A stretch of DNA of 58,006 nt from Anaerolineae bacterium (GTDB lineage Bacteria > Chloroflexota > Anaerolineae > Aggregatilineales > Phototrophicaceae), in assembly GCA_019912965.1 (NCBI GenBank), contig JAIOHM010000186.1:1-58006 (forward strand), read 5' to 3'. A program made the translations under genes and the position numbers. Below are positions 36,211 to 44,753 of the stretch, piece by piece. The notes beneath the pieces were generated by a model. That model was not told the origin of the DNA. It was given only the letters and a program-made list of their open reading frames with translations, and made no database searches. Position 1 is the first letter of the stretch. Each line of letters opens with the position of its first letter.

Positions 36211-37671
36211 ATGACTACACAACCTCTGGATGACGCTCAAATCAGCCGCATCATCAACAATGTGATGCGTGAACTGGATAATCCTTCACACACTGAAACC
36301 GGACACGCCCCTGCCCCGCCGCCTGTTTCTTTACAGATGGGCAAGGGCGACGGCATGTTCCACGATCCGGACAGCGCAGTTGCAGCCGCACACGGTGCTT
36401 TCCAGCAGCTTGCCGATCTGCCGCTTGATCTGCGAAAAAAGATGATCGGGGCGATGCGGGCAACCGCGCGGGAACATGCACAGGTGCTGGCACAATTCGC
36501 CCATGAAGAAACAGGCATGGGGCGTGCAGAAGATAAAGTGCAGAAAAATCTGCTGACCGCCAATAAGACCCCCGGCCCAGAATTTTTGGATCCAGCCGTT
36601 TGGACGGGTGATGATGGCCTGACACTGACGGAATATGCTCCATATGGTGTGATTGCTTCAATTACCCCAACCACCAACCCGACCAGCACCATCATCAACA
36701 ACAGCATCAGCATGGTGAGCGCGGGCAATGCAGTGGTATTCAACGCCCATCCCGGCGCAAAGCAGTGCAGCGCCTACACCATCCAATTATTGAATCAAGC
36801 TATCCAAAGTGTGGGTGGGCCACAAAATCTGCTGACGTGCGTGGTCGAACCAACGATTGAATCAGCACAGGCGTTGATGGTACACAAACAGGTGCGTTTG
36901 CTGGCAGTTACTGGCGGCATCGGCGTGGTGCGGCAGGCGATGAAAAGCGGTAAGCGGGCAGTGTGTGCAGGGCCGGGTAATCCGCCCGTAGTGGTGGATG
37001 AAACGGCCGATATTGAACAAGCCGGGCGAGATGTGGTACGCGGCGGCAGCTTCGATAACAATCTGGTGTGTACGACCGAAAAAACCTGCATTGTGGTCGA
37101 AAGCGTCCTGAATGATTTGCTGGATTCAATGGCGCGGCACGGTGGTTATCTGATTACCTCGTGGCAACTTAAGCGGCTGATGAAATCCATCTTTGAAGAA
37201 GATCGCGGCCCCGGCAAACCGGGCGTGATGAACAAAGCCTTCATCGGGCAAAACGCCAGCGTACTGTTGAAAGAAATTGGCATTAATGTTGGCAGCGAAG
37301 TGCGGCAGGTTTTTGCAGTGGTCGAACCCGACCATCAATTGGTATGGTCAGAACAGATGATGCCAATTATGCCTGTCGTGCCAATGCCAAATGTGGACTC
37401 GGCGATTGAACTGGCGGTTGAATCCGAACATGGATTCCGCCATACAGCAGTGATGCACAGCAAAAATATCGATAACCTGAGTAATATGGCACGGGCGATG
37501 GACTGCTCGATCTTCGTGAAAAATGCGCCGTGTTTGGCAGGCTTGGGTTGGGGCGGCGAAGGCTTCACCTCATTTACCATTGCCAGCCCGACGGGTGAAG
37601 GCATGACAACCTGCCGCAGCTTCAGCCGTTTGCGCCGCTGTACACTGAAGGACAGCTTCAGGATTGTATAA
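36211..37671 (+). CDS. CoA-acylating aldehyde dehydrogenase, microcompartment type (EutE/PduP-like)
   Basis: Oxidises an aldehyde with CoA and NAD+ to acyl-CoA; the signature core enzyme of aldehyde-processing microcompartments. 486 residues. The catalytic Cys is C287 in NNLVCTTEKT; TPTTNPTST and the NAD-region motif TGGIGVV are typical of EutE/PduP. The N-terminus (residues ~5-24, DDAQISRIINNVMRELDN) is an amphipathic helix followed by a Pro/Gly-rich linker, the expected form of an encapsulation peptide. The substrate (acetaldehyde, lactaldehyde or other) cannot be read from sequence; the neighbouring aldolase is its probable supplier. Confidence 0.93.
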   Translation: MTTQPLDDAQISRIINNVMRELDNPSHTETGHAPAPPPVSLQMGKGDGMFHDPDSAVAAAHGAFQQLADLPLDLRKKMIGAMRATAREHAQVLAQFAHEETGMGRAEDKVQKNLLTANKTPGPEFLDPAVWTGDDGLTLTEYAPYGVIASITPTTNPTSTIINNSISMVSAGNAVVFNAHPGAKQCSAYTIQLLNQAIQSVGGPQNLLTCVVEPTIESAQALMVHKQVRLLAVTGGIGVVRQAMKSGKRAVCAGPGNPPVVVDETADIEQAGRDVVRGGSFDNNLVCTTEKTCIVVESVLNDLLDSMARHGGYLITSWQLKRLMKSIFEEDRGPGKPGVMNKAFIGQNASVLLKEIGINVGSEVRQVFAVVEPDHQLVWSEQMMPIMPVVPMPNVDSAIELAVESEHGFRHTAVMHSKNIDNLSNMARAMDCSIFVKNAPCLAGLGWGGEGFTSFTIASPTGEGMTTCRSFSRLRRCTLKDSFRIV

Positions 37672-37692
37672 TCTCCCACGCGGGGAGACAAA

Positions 37693-38808
37693 ATGAAAAT
37701 TACAAAACTGGAAACGATTTTTGTCAAACCGCGTTGGTTATTTCTGAAGGTGCATACAGATGAGGGCATCGTCGGATTAGGTGAACCTATTGTCGAAGGG
37801 CGGGCGCAAACTGTTGCAGCGGCTGTCCACGAAATCGGACGCTACCTGATCGGGCAAGACCCACGTCGGATTGAACATCACTGGCAGGCGATTTACCGAG
37901 GACAATTTTACCGGGGTGGGCCAGTTTTATGCAGTGCTCTTTCCGGCATTGAACAGGCGCTTTGGGATATTACAGGTAAGTGGCTGGGACAACCGGTTTA
38001 CCAACTGCTGGGCGGCGCAACCCGCGATAAAATCCGCATGTACGGATGGGTTCACGGCGAGACTTACGGCGATTATATCCAAAGTGCCAAAGTCAGCGTG
38101 AACGCTGGATTTACGGCGCTAAAAATGGGCATACCGGGCGCGGTCAACATCGTTGATACACAGGGAGTAGTAGAAACGATTGCCGGACAATTCGCCGAAG
38201 TCCGTGCGGTAGTTGGTTCGCAGGTCGATATTGGAATAGATTTTCACGGGCGAGTCAGTCCAGCGATGGCAGTACGGCTGGCAAAGGCACTTGAGCCGTA
38301 TTACCCGATGTTCATTGAAGAACCCGTTTTGCCGGAAAATGTGGACACAATGGTAACAGTCGCGCGAAGCACGTCCATTCCGATTGCGACCGGGGAGCGT
38401 TTGTTCACCAAATGGGGCTTCCGCGAAGTGTTGGAAAAACAGGCCGCCGTCATTTTACAACCGGATTTATCCCATGCGGGCGGTATTCTGGAATGCAAGA
38501 AAATCGCGGCGATGGCAGAGTGTTATTATGCAGCTATCGCGCCGCACTGCCCTTTAGGGCCGATTGCACTGGCTACTTGTTTGCAGTTAGACGCCTGCAT
38601 CCCTAACTTTTTGGTGCAAGAGCATGTCACCACCGGGGAAGGTTATTTAAAAGAACCGTTCCAAGTTGTTGACGGTTACATTCCCCTACCCACCCAACCG
38701 GGATTGGGAATTGAATTGGATGAAAATGCGCTGGCTGATAAACTGGATGACGGTTCATGGGAAACGCCGCGTTTATGGCATCCAGATGGCTCGGTAGCAG
38801 ATTGGTAA
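37693..38808 (+). CDS. D-galactonate dehydratase-like enolase-superfamily enzyme
   Basis: A 371-residue mandelate racemase/enolase-superfamily protein, strongly resembling DgoD. Metal ligands sit in IGIDFHGRVSPAMA, FIEEPVLPEN and ATGERLFTKW; the catalytic His is in APHCPLGPIAL; DLSHAGGILECKKIA matches the DgoD pattern. DgoD dehydrates D-galactonate to 2-keto-3-deoxy-D-galactonate. It lies between the aldehyde dehydrogenase and a shell gene, with 21- and 4-bp spacings. It has no obvious step in the pentose-aldolase model, so the locus may handle a sugar acid, or the enzyme acts on a different acid sugar. Confidence 0.88.
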   Translation: MKITKLETIFVKPRWLFLKVHTDEGIVGLGEPIVEGRAQTVAAAVHEIGRYLIGQDPRRIEHHWQAIYRGQFYRGGPVLCSALSGIEQALWDITGKWLGQPVYQLLGGATRDKIRMYGWVHGETYGDYIQSAKVSVNAGFTALKMGIPGAVNIVDTQGVVETIAGQFAEVRAVVGSQVDIGIDFHGRVSPAMAVRLAKALEPYYPMFIEEPVLPENVDTMVTVARSTSIPIATGERLFTKWGFREVLEKQAAVILQPDLSHAGGILECKKIAAMAECYYAAIAPHCPLGPIALATCLQLDACIPNFLVQEHVTTGEGYLKEPFQVVDGYIPLPTQPGLGIELDENALADKLDDGSWETPRLWHPDGSVADW

Positions 38809-38812
38809 CTTC

Positions 38813-39439
38813 ATGACAGAGGCCGATAAAAAATTACTGAAAATTGATCCGGCGTTGGCACTGCTGGAATTCAGCAGTATTGCCGCTGGGGTGTTAGCGT
38901 GTGATGCAATGGTCAAGCGGGCGACACTCGATGTGGTTCATGCTGGAACAGTACAACCGGGACGATTTCTCATATTGGTCGGGGGGGAAGTTGCCGAAGT
39001 TGAAGAAGCTCTAAAAGCCGGACGCGAAGCCGCCCCAGACGCGCTGCATGATCATATTTTCCTGCCGGGTGTTGATCCGAAAGTTGTACAAGCATTAGGT
39101 GGTGGACGTTCCCCGAAAGCCGATGATGCACTGGGCATTATAGAAACCCGTACCGTTTCCGCCGCGATTCATGCCGCCGATAAAGGGATAAAGGGCGCGG
39201 AAGTCAATCTGCTCGAAATTCGGCTGGCGGATGGACTGGATGGCAAAGGATTAGTATTCTTCACGGGTATCGTCTCTGATGTGGAAGCTGCATTGGAGAT
39301 TGCTGACAAGGCATTGGAATCAGGACAGAAAGTACGGCAGGTAGTGATTCCACAGTTACACATTGAGATGGCAAAAATCATTCAGGCAAACACACGCTTT
39401 GGTGCCCAATTAGGATGGGATAGTCATGCTGCGAAATGA
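38813..39439 (+). CDS. BMC-T trimeric shell protein (single-ring type)
   Basis: A 208-residue tandem-BMC protein, distinct from the 32831 copy. Two BMC folds: ALLEFSSIAAGVLACDAMVK with FLILVGGEVAEVEEAL, and GIIETRTVSAAIHAADKGIK with VFFTGIVSDVEAAL. It recalls the H. ochraceum-type BMC-T1 that forms single-layer trimers (recognition from memory). It starts 4 bp after the dehydratase stop, and its 3' end overlaps the methyltransferase start by 14 bp, so expression is coupled. Confidence 0.92.
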   Translation: MTEADKKLLKIDPALALLEFSSIAAGVLACDAMVKRATLDVVHAGTVQPGRFLILVGGEVAEVEEALKAGREAAPDALHDHIFLPGVDPKVVQALGGGRSPKADDALGIIETRTVSAAIHAADKGIKGAEVNLLEIRLADGLDGKGLVFFTGIVSDVEAALEIADKALESGQKVRQVVIPQLHIEMAKIIQANTRFGAQLGWDSHAAK

Positions 39440-40157
39440 TACTGTTTGGCAGTCAACAACCGTTGCACAAGAATTTTTGGAAGGAATGCGCGGGGCGATT
39501 CCGCTGGCGAATGAACAATTGGATGTGATGCTACGCGTTATTCGTGCTGCACAGCCTGAACTGAAAAACTTTCTGGATATTGGCTGCGGGGATGGGGTAT
39601 TGGGACGGGCGATTCTGGCGACCTACCCCAACGCGCAAGGGGTACTGCTGGATTTTTCCGAGCCGATGATTGAGGCTGCCCGTAGCAAATTAGCAGGGAG
39701 TGGGCAGCAAGCCAAACTGCTGGTGCAAGATTATGGTTCAGCAGATTGGGTGAAGGCTGTGCAGGCAGACGCACCATTTGATGCCATTGTTTCCGGGTTT
39801 TCGATTCACCATCAGCCGGACACGCGCAAAAAAGAACTCTACAACGAAATTTACCATCTGCTCAACCCGGGTGGGGTTTTCATCAATATCGAGCATGTTG
39901 CTCCAGCTTCCGTATGGGTGGAAAGTTTGGGGGATGAATTGTTCATCGACTCAACAATGGTATTCAACCAGCGGCGCGGCGTTGAAAAATCGCGGGAGAT
40001 CGTTGCCCATGAATTCCATAACCGCGACCATAAAGACGCCAATATCCTCGCACCGATGGAAATTCAGTGTGAATGGCTACGCGAAATTGGCTTTACTCAT
40101 GTCGATTGTTATCTGAAAATTTTCGAGTTGGCGGTGTTTGGTGGCATACGTAAATGA
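39426..40157 (+). CDS. SAM-dependent class I methyltransferase
   Basis: A 243-residue Rossmann methyltransferase. The SAM site is FLDIGCGDGVLG, the acidic loop LLDFSEPM follows, and post-motif II is FDAIVSGFSIHHQP, then LLNPGGVFINIEHV. Substrate unknown. It overlaps the shell gene at its 5' end by 14 bp and the aldolase gene at its 3' end by 20 bp, so it is embedded in the microcompartment transcript and co-translated with both. Methyltransferases are not standard core parts of known microcompartments. Confidence 0.85.
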   Translation: MLRNDTVWQSTTVAQEFLEGMRGAIPLANEQLDVMLRVIRAAQPELKNFLDIGCGDGVLGRAILATYPNAQGVLLDFSEPMIEAARSKLAGSGQQAKLLVQDYGSADWVKAVQADAPFDAIVSGFSIHHQPDTRKKELYNEIYHLLNPGGVFINIEHVAPASVWVESLGDELFIDSTMVFNQRRGVEKSREIVAHEFHNRDHKDANILAPMEIQCEWLREIGFTHVDCYLKIFELAVFGGIRK

Positions 40158-40929
40158 GCGCGAACTGCGGGAGCAAATTTGCCTGATCGGGCAGTTGATG
40201 CACCGCAACCAGTACATTGATGGCGCAAGCGGCAACATCAGTGCACGCTTGAGTGATGACCGTATTCTGGCGACACCGAGTGGTTTGGCAAAAGGCTTTA
40301 TGACGCCCGACCAACTCATTATCGTCAACATGGATGGCGAACGGGTTGGCCCAACGACTTCTGCGAATGCCCATCTGCGCCCGACTTCCGAATTGATGAT
40401 GCATTTGGAATGCTATAAGCAGCGCCCCGATGTGATGGGTGTGGTTCATGCTCATCCACCTACCGCAATTGCGATGACGATTGCGGGCATCGACTTCGGG
40501 CAATGCCTTGTGCCAGAGATGGTGGTCATCCTCGGTATCATCCCGACTACTCCTTACGCTACCCCTTCCGGTGTCGAAAACCGTGATGCCATCAGCCGCC
40601 TGATTTTGGAACATGATGCGATTATGCTGGCGTATCATGGTTCGCTGACGGTTGCTAAAGATGTTTGGGATGCTTACATGCGGTTGGAAAGCCTCGAACA
40701 CACCGCAAAAATCCTCTTTATGGTGCATCAATTGGGCGGCCCCAAATCATCCATTTCCCCCGATCAAGTCGAAAAACTGATCGCCATCCGCCAAAAGCTC
40801 GGCCTCGCCCGTCCCGGCGATGCAGAACGCTTTTATCAAGCCTGCGGTGTTGGACGGCCTGCAACTGATGATCTAGAAAACCGGGTGCGCCAGATGGTGA
40901 CAAATTTGCTATCACAGCATTACTCTTAA
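40138..40929 (+). CDS. Class II (L-fuculose-phosphate type) aldolase
   Basis: A zinc-dependent aldolase/epimerase-family enzyme, 263 residues, expected to cleave a ketose-1-phosphate to DHAP plus an aldehyde. Zn ligands are H104 and H106 (VHAHPP) and H167 (AYHGSL); the probable catalytic acid is E85 (TSEL). SGNISARLSD is the phosphate-binding region. The C-terminal ~18 residues (DDLENRVRQMVTNLLSQ) form a predicted amphipathic helix after a Gly/Pro-containing linker, resembling an encapsulation peptide. The start is TTG 40138 or GTG 40141, inside the methyltransferase gene. The product aldehyde would feed the co-encoded aldehyde dehydrogenase. Confidence 0.9.
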   Translation: MVAYVNERELREQICLIGQLMHRNQYIDGASGNISARLSDDRILATPSGLAKGFMTPDQLIIVNMDGERVGPTTSANAHLRPTSELMMHLECYKQRPDVMGVVHAHPPTAIAMTIAGIDFGQCLVPEMVVILGIIPTTPYATPSGVENRDAISRLILEHDAIMLAYHGSLTVAKDVWDAYMRLESLEHTAKILFMVHQLGGPKSSISPDQVEKLIAIRQKLGLARPGDAERFYQACGVGRPATDDLENRVRQMVTNLLSQHYS

Positions 40930-40989
40930 GCGCATTAGTCATTTTATACAAGTTCATGCATCAGTTTTCGCCTTTTCCGTAAAGGTTGT

Positions 40990-41022
40990 TATAATTAGCC
41001 TGTGTGCTTGTGAACGCTCACA
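40990..41022 (+). promoter_or_regulatory. Promoter -10 box and lac-type operator of the sugar ABC operon
   Basis: TATAAT (40990-40995) is followed by the palindrome TGTGAACGCTCACA (41009-41022). This is one base from the symmetric lac operator core TGTGAGCGCTCACA and sits at about +7 to +20 of the predicted transcript. That is the usual place for repression by a LacI/GalR-family protein, whose gene is not in the window. The -35 region is weak. Confidence 0.6.
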
Positions 41023-41058
41023 CGTCCGCATGAAAAAATTAAAAGGAGTTACAGCAGT

Positions 41059-42144
41059 ATGGTCAGCAAAAAAGGTTTAAGCCGTCGTGACTTTTTGAAG
41101 GGGAGCCTGTTCGCTGGTGGCGGGCTGGTTTTTGCGAATTTTCTTGCATTCCTGGATTACCGTCGTGCTCATGCTCAGGATCAGCCGCTCCGCGCCGCTA
41201 TGTCCAGCGCCGGGTTAGCCGGAACATGGAACGCACAGGGGCAGGAAGCCGCTCTGCGTTGGGGCGAACTGCTGGGTGTGGAAATTACATGGTTTGATGG
41301 CGAATTCGATGCTGCAATTCAGCGCAGCAAAATCGACCAGATGGCAACCGAAACATGGGATTTCGTTGCCATGCAGCCCGGTGCGATTGGCACGCTGGTT
41401 GACCCTGTGCAGGCGATGATTGACGCAGGCATCCCAGTTATTGATATGGATACGTTGATCGCCCCACTGGATCAACTTCAATCGATGGGTGTGCTGACCC
41501 TGATTGCGCCGAACAACGTGTTTATGTCGGAATCGGTTGTGAGCAAACTGATCGAGAAAATGGGCGGCGCAGGCAAGATTGCCCACATCGGCGGCGCTCC
41601 CGGTCACACCGGCGCACAGGCGCGTGGTCAGGGCTTCTACAATGTCGTCGGTCGGTATCCAGATGTTGAAATCGTGGATGACCAACCTGCCGACTGGAAC
41701 GTGGACACTGCTGCACAACTGACCGAATCGGTGCTGAATCGTCATCCAGACCTGAAGGCCATTTTCGCCGATAACGACGATATGGCACTGGCGGCGCGGC
41801 AGGTGGTGGAAAATGCTGGGATGGGTGATCAGGTATTCGTCGGCGGTGTGGACGCCATGACACCAGCTATCCAGGCAGTTGCCGATGGTAAATTGGTTGC
41901 TACTGCCCGTAACTCTGCCACCCGTATTCACGGATGGGCGGTCATTGCTGGCGCGTATGCAGCTACCGTTGGCATCGAGCAGGCACGACAGGACATTCCG
42001 TTCTTTGTTCTGGCGGATGGCCCAGCAATCTACGGCGATATTGACAACAATCCAGCCCTCGCTAGCGAACCCTGGAAACTGAGCAACTATGGCTTGAGTC
42101 CAGCAGCAGGCTTGATCTGGGCTGAAAATCAGCTCGTCTTCTAG
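41059..42144 (+). CDS. Sugar ABC transporter substrate-binding protein (Tat-exported)
   Basis: A periplasmic-binding-protein-like (type I, RbsB-like) solute receptor, 361 residues. The N-terminus carries a twin-arginine signal (SRRDFLKGSLFAGGG) and an AHA-Q-like cleavage site near residue 40 (RRAHAQD). Ribose/galactose-type features include IFADNDDMALAARQVVENAGM and VFVGGVDAMTPAIQAVADG. It is preceded by the strong ribosome-binding site AAAAGGAGTT and heads the transporter operon behind a lac-type operator. The ligand is unknown; a pentose or derivative is suggested by the ATPase and permease class and by the kinase downstream. Confidence 0.92.
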   Translation: MVSKKGLSRRDFLKGSLFAGGGLVFANFLAFLDYRRAHAQDQPLRAAMSSAGLAGTWNAQGQEAALRWGELLGVEITWFDGEFDAAIQRSKIDQMATETWDFVAMQPGAIGTLVDPVQAMIDAGIPVIDMDTLIAPLDQLQSMGVLTLIAPNNVFMSESVVSKLIEKMGGAGKIAHIGGAPGHTGAQARGQGFYNVVGRYPDVEIVDDQPADWNVDTAAQLTESVLNRHPDLKAIFADNDDMALAARQVVENAGMGDQVFVGGVDAMTPAIQAVADGKLVATARNSATRIHGWAVIAGAYAATVGIEQARQDIPFFVLADGPAIYGDIDNNPALASEPWKLSNYGLSPAAGLIWAENQLVF

Positions 42145-42222
42145 TAACAATCGCGTTATTGGTCTGTAGGAGTGTTCAACAGTGGACACTCCTATCTTGA
42201 TATACCTCATGGCGGTGGGCTA

Positions 42223-43707
42223 ATGAGCGATTCCCCCATACTCGAACTCCAAAATATCTCGATTCAATTTGGCAATCTACGGGCGCTGGATCACGTCAGT
42301 TTTGACCTGCAAGAAGGTGAAACCCACGCGCTGGTGGGTGAAAACGGCGCGGGCAAATCCACGCTGATGCGTATTCTGGCTGGCCTATACACAGATTATG
42401 AAGGCCAATACGTTCTGGATGGAAAACCAATTCATCTACAATCACCCAAAGACGCCCTGAACCGGGGCATCGGCATGATTCATCAGGAATTGAGCGTCAT
42501 GCCAGAACTTTCGGTGGCGGAAAATCTGTTCCTAGGGCGGCAGTTGATGAACCGCCTCGGCATGATTGACTGGGGACGGATGAACGCCATCGCCCATGAA
42601 GAACTACATAAGCTCGGCTTTGACGATATTGACGTGCGTCAACCGTTAGGGACTTACGGTTTGGGGACACAGCAGGTGGTGGAAGTGCTGCGTGTCATTC
42701 TTTCCGGCGCGCGGGTGCTGATTATGGACGAGCCCACCTCGGCACTATCCCCCGGCGAGGTCGAACGGCTCATCAAACTGATTGATGTGATTCGACAGGG
42801 TAAACGAAGTATCATCTACATCTCGCATTTCCTGGAAGAAGTGATGCGGGTGGCTGACCGAATTACGGTACTGCGCGATGGACAAAAAGTCGATACACTC
42901 AAGAAAACTGCGACCAACGTCAACGAATTGATTTCACTGATTCTGGGACGCGAGGTAAACGCTGAACTTCCCCCGGTATCGGGAAAGTCGCAGAGCGATA
43001 TTCTCTTGGAAGTGAAAGACCTGACAGCCGATGTGTTCAAGGGAGCAGACCTGAACGTCCATAAAGGCGAGGTAGTTGGTTTGTACGGTGCAATTGGCGC
43101 GGGGCATTTTGATATGGCGCGGGCGCTATTCGGCATGTACCGCTTCGACAGTGGCACAATTATCGTCGACAAACATGTCTTCCCAGCAACTTTTTCAGCC
43201 CTTTATGCCATTAAACATGGGTTGGCCTACGCGACCGAATCCCGGCGTAAAAGCCTGTTCATGGACGAGGCCATTTATCGGAATGTCGCTATCCCGCACC
43301 TGCACCGCCTCAACCGTTGGTTCGTACCGAGGGTAAGCACCGAGCTAGAGATTTCCCGACCACAGATTGCTTTGACCGGTGTTCACCCTTCTGATCCGGT
43401 TAGTCCGGTTGGACAGCTCAGCGGCGGCAACCAGCAAAAAGTAGCGATTGCGCGCTGGCTGCCCTTCCCACCCAAAGTATTTATCATGGCTGAACCAACA
43501 CGCGGCATGGATGTTGGTGCAAAGAGCGAAGTGCTCTCGATCCTGCGAAACTTTCGCAACGAAGGTTATGGAGTGCTGGTCGTTTCCAGCGAACCGGAAA
43601 CTATCCTTTCGGTTTCTGACCGTGTGGTAGTCATGTCGCGCGGACGGGTGGTAGCTGAACTTGAGAATAAGAATCTTGATAAAGATATTTTGATGAGGCT
43701 GCTATGA
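42223..43707 (+). CDS. Sugar ABC transporter ATP-binding protein (RbsA/MglA type)
   Basis: A double ABC ATPase of 494 residues for ribose/galactose-type import. The first cassette has Walker A GENGAGKST and Walker B VLIMDEPTSAL, with a divergent signature region (YGLGTQQVVE). The second has the degenerate Walker A typical of this family (GAIGAGHFDM), a good signature LSGGNQQK, and a Walker B in which the Asp is Ala (IMAEPTRGMDVGAK). The frame is open from 42172, but ATG 42223 begins at the domain start. Its stop overlaps the permease ATG (TATGA). Confidence 0.93.
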   Translation: MSDSPILELQNISIQFGNLRALDHVSFDLQEGETHALVGENGAGKSTLMRILAGLYTDYEGQYVLDGKPIHLQSPKDALNRGIGMIHQELSVMPELSVAENLFLGRQLMNRLGMIDWGRMNAIAHEELHKLGFDDIDVRQPLGTYGLGTQQVVEVLRVILSGARVLIMDEPTSALSPGEVERLIKLIDVIRQGKRSIIYISHFLEEVMRVADRITVLRDGQKVDTLKKTATNVNELISLILGREVNAELPPVSGKSQSDILLEVKDLTADVFKGADLNVHKGEVVGLYGAIGAGHFDMARALFGMYRFDSGTIIVDKHVFPATFSALYAIKHGLAYATESRRKSLFMDEAIYRNVAIPHLHRLNRWFVPRVSTELEISRPQIALTGVHPSDPVSPVGQLSGGNQQKVAIARWLPFPPKVFIMAEPTRGMDVGAKSEVLSILRNFRNEGYGVLVVSSEPETILSVSDRVVVMSRGRVVAELENKNLDKDILMRLL

Positions 43708-44726
43708 CGACACAAACATCTTCTCAGCCGGAAGCCAAGACCCAAAGGGCTGCAATACCCCGATGGGTGACGGCACTCGCACCCGTTTGGACACTGGTAG
43801 CGCTGGTCATTTTTTTCGGGCTTTCATCCCAATCCTTCCTGCGCCCCCAAAACATCAACAACATTCTGGTGCAGGTTTCTACGTTGGCAATCTTCGGCAC
43901 AGGCATGACGTTTGTGCTGCTGACAGGCGAAATTGATCTCGGCATTTCATCCACAGCCGCGATCTCTGGCATGGTGGCAGCGCAGTTGTTCGCTACGTTG
44001 AAGTTACAAGAACCAATTCCCTTCTTAGCAGGTTTGCTGGTGGGCACACTGATTGGGTTTTTGGCAGGATTCATCAGTACCCGCTTTAGAATTCCCACCT
44101 TTATGGCAACTCTGGCAACCTCGTTCATCGGTGCAGGCTTGACGACCTTTGTCAGCAAGGGGCGAACGGTCACAACGCTTCCAGAATATGCCCGCTTTCT
44201 GGGCAGTGGACGTATTTTCACGGATGCGGAAGGCAAAGGTGGCTTTCCATTTATCGTGATTGTCGCGGCGTTTTGCCTACTGACGGCTTACCTCATCCTA
44301 CGCTATACCCGATTTGGACGTTACGTTTACATGACCGGAGCGAGCAAATCAGCAGCCCGCTTGGCAGGCGTAAATACCAATATGATTTTGATCGCTGTGT
44401 TAACGCTGTGCGGCTTCACTGCTGGATTAGCTGGAACAGTTAGTATGGGACGTCTGGGCAGCGCGCAGCCTGATCCGGTGCCTAGCTATCTGCTGGATAC
44501 CATCAGTGCGGTAGTGTTAGGTGGCACGGCGCTGACTGGCGGACGCGGCGGCATCCCGCAAACTTTAATCGGCTTGCTCATCTATGGTACGCTGCGCAAC
44601 GGCTTGGACAACATGCCAAATATCGACATTTATCTCAAGGAATTCATTACGGGCGTGGTGTTGATCGCCGCCCTGGTCGTGAATGTGGTATTCTCTGGCA
44701 AGTCAGCACGGGATAAAACGGTTTAA
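43704..44726 (+). CDS. Sugar ABC transporter permease (RbsC type)
   Basis: An integral membrane permease of 340 residues with about 8-10 hydrophobic segments. The BPD_transp_2 features are present: FVLLTGEIDLGISSTAAISG, and AVVLGGTALTGGRGGIPQT near the C-terminus (the ATPase-coupling region). It overlaps the ATPase gene by 4 bp and precedes the kinase gene by 27 bp, giving a complete one-permease ribose-type importer with the preceding two genes. Confidence 0.93.
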   Translation: MTTQTSSQPEAKTQRAAIPRWVTALAPVWTLVALVIFFGLSSQSFLRPQNINNILVQVSTLAIFGTGMTFVLLTGEIDLGISSTAAISGMVAAQLFATLKLQEPIPFLAGLLVGTLIGFLAGFISTRFRIPTFMATLATSFIGAGLTTFVSKGRTVTTLPEYARFLGSGRIFTDAEGKGGFPFIVIVAAFCLLTAYLILRYTRFGRYVYMTGASKSAARLAGVNTNMILIAVLTLCGFTAGLAGTVSMGRLGSAQPDPVPSYLLDTISAVVLGGTALTGGRGGIPQTLIGLLIYGTLRNGLDNMPNIDIYLKEFITGVVLIAALVVNVVFSGKSARDKTV

Positions 44727-44753
44727 CGGCTTCTTTTCACCAATAGGTTTATT

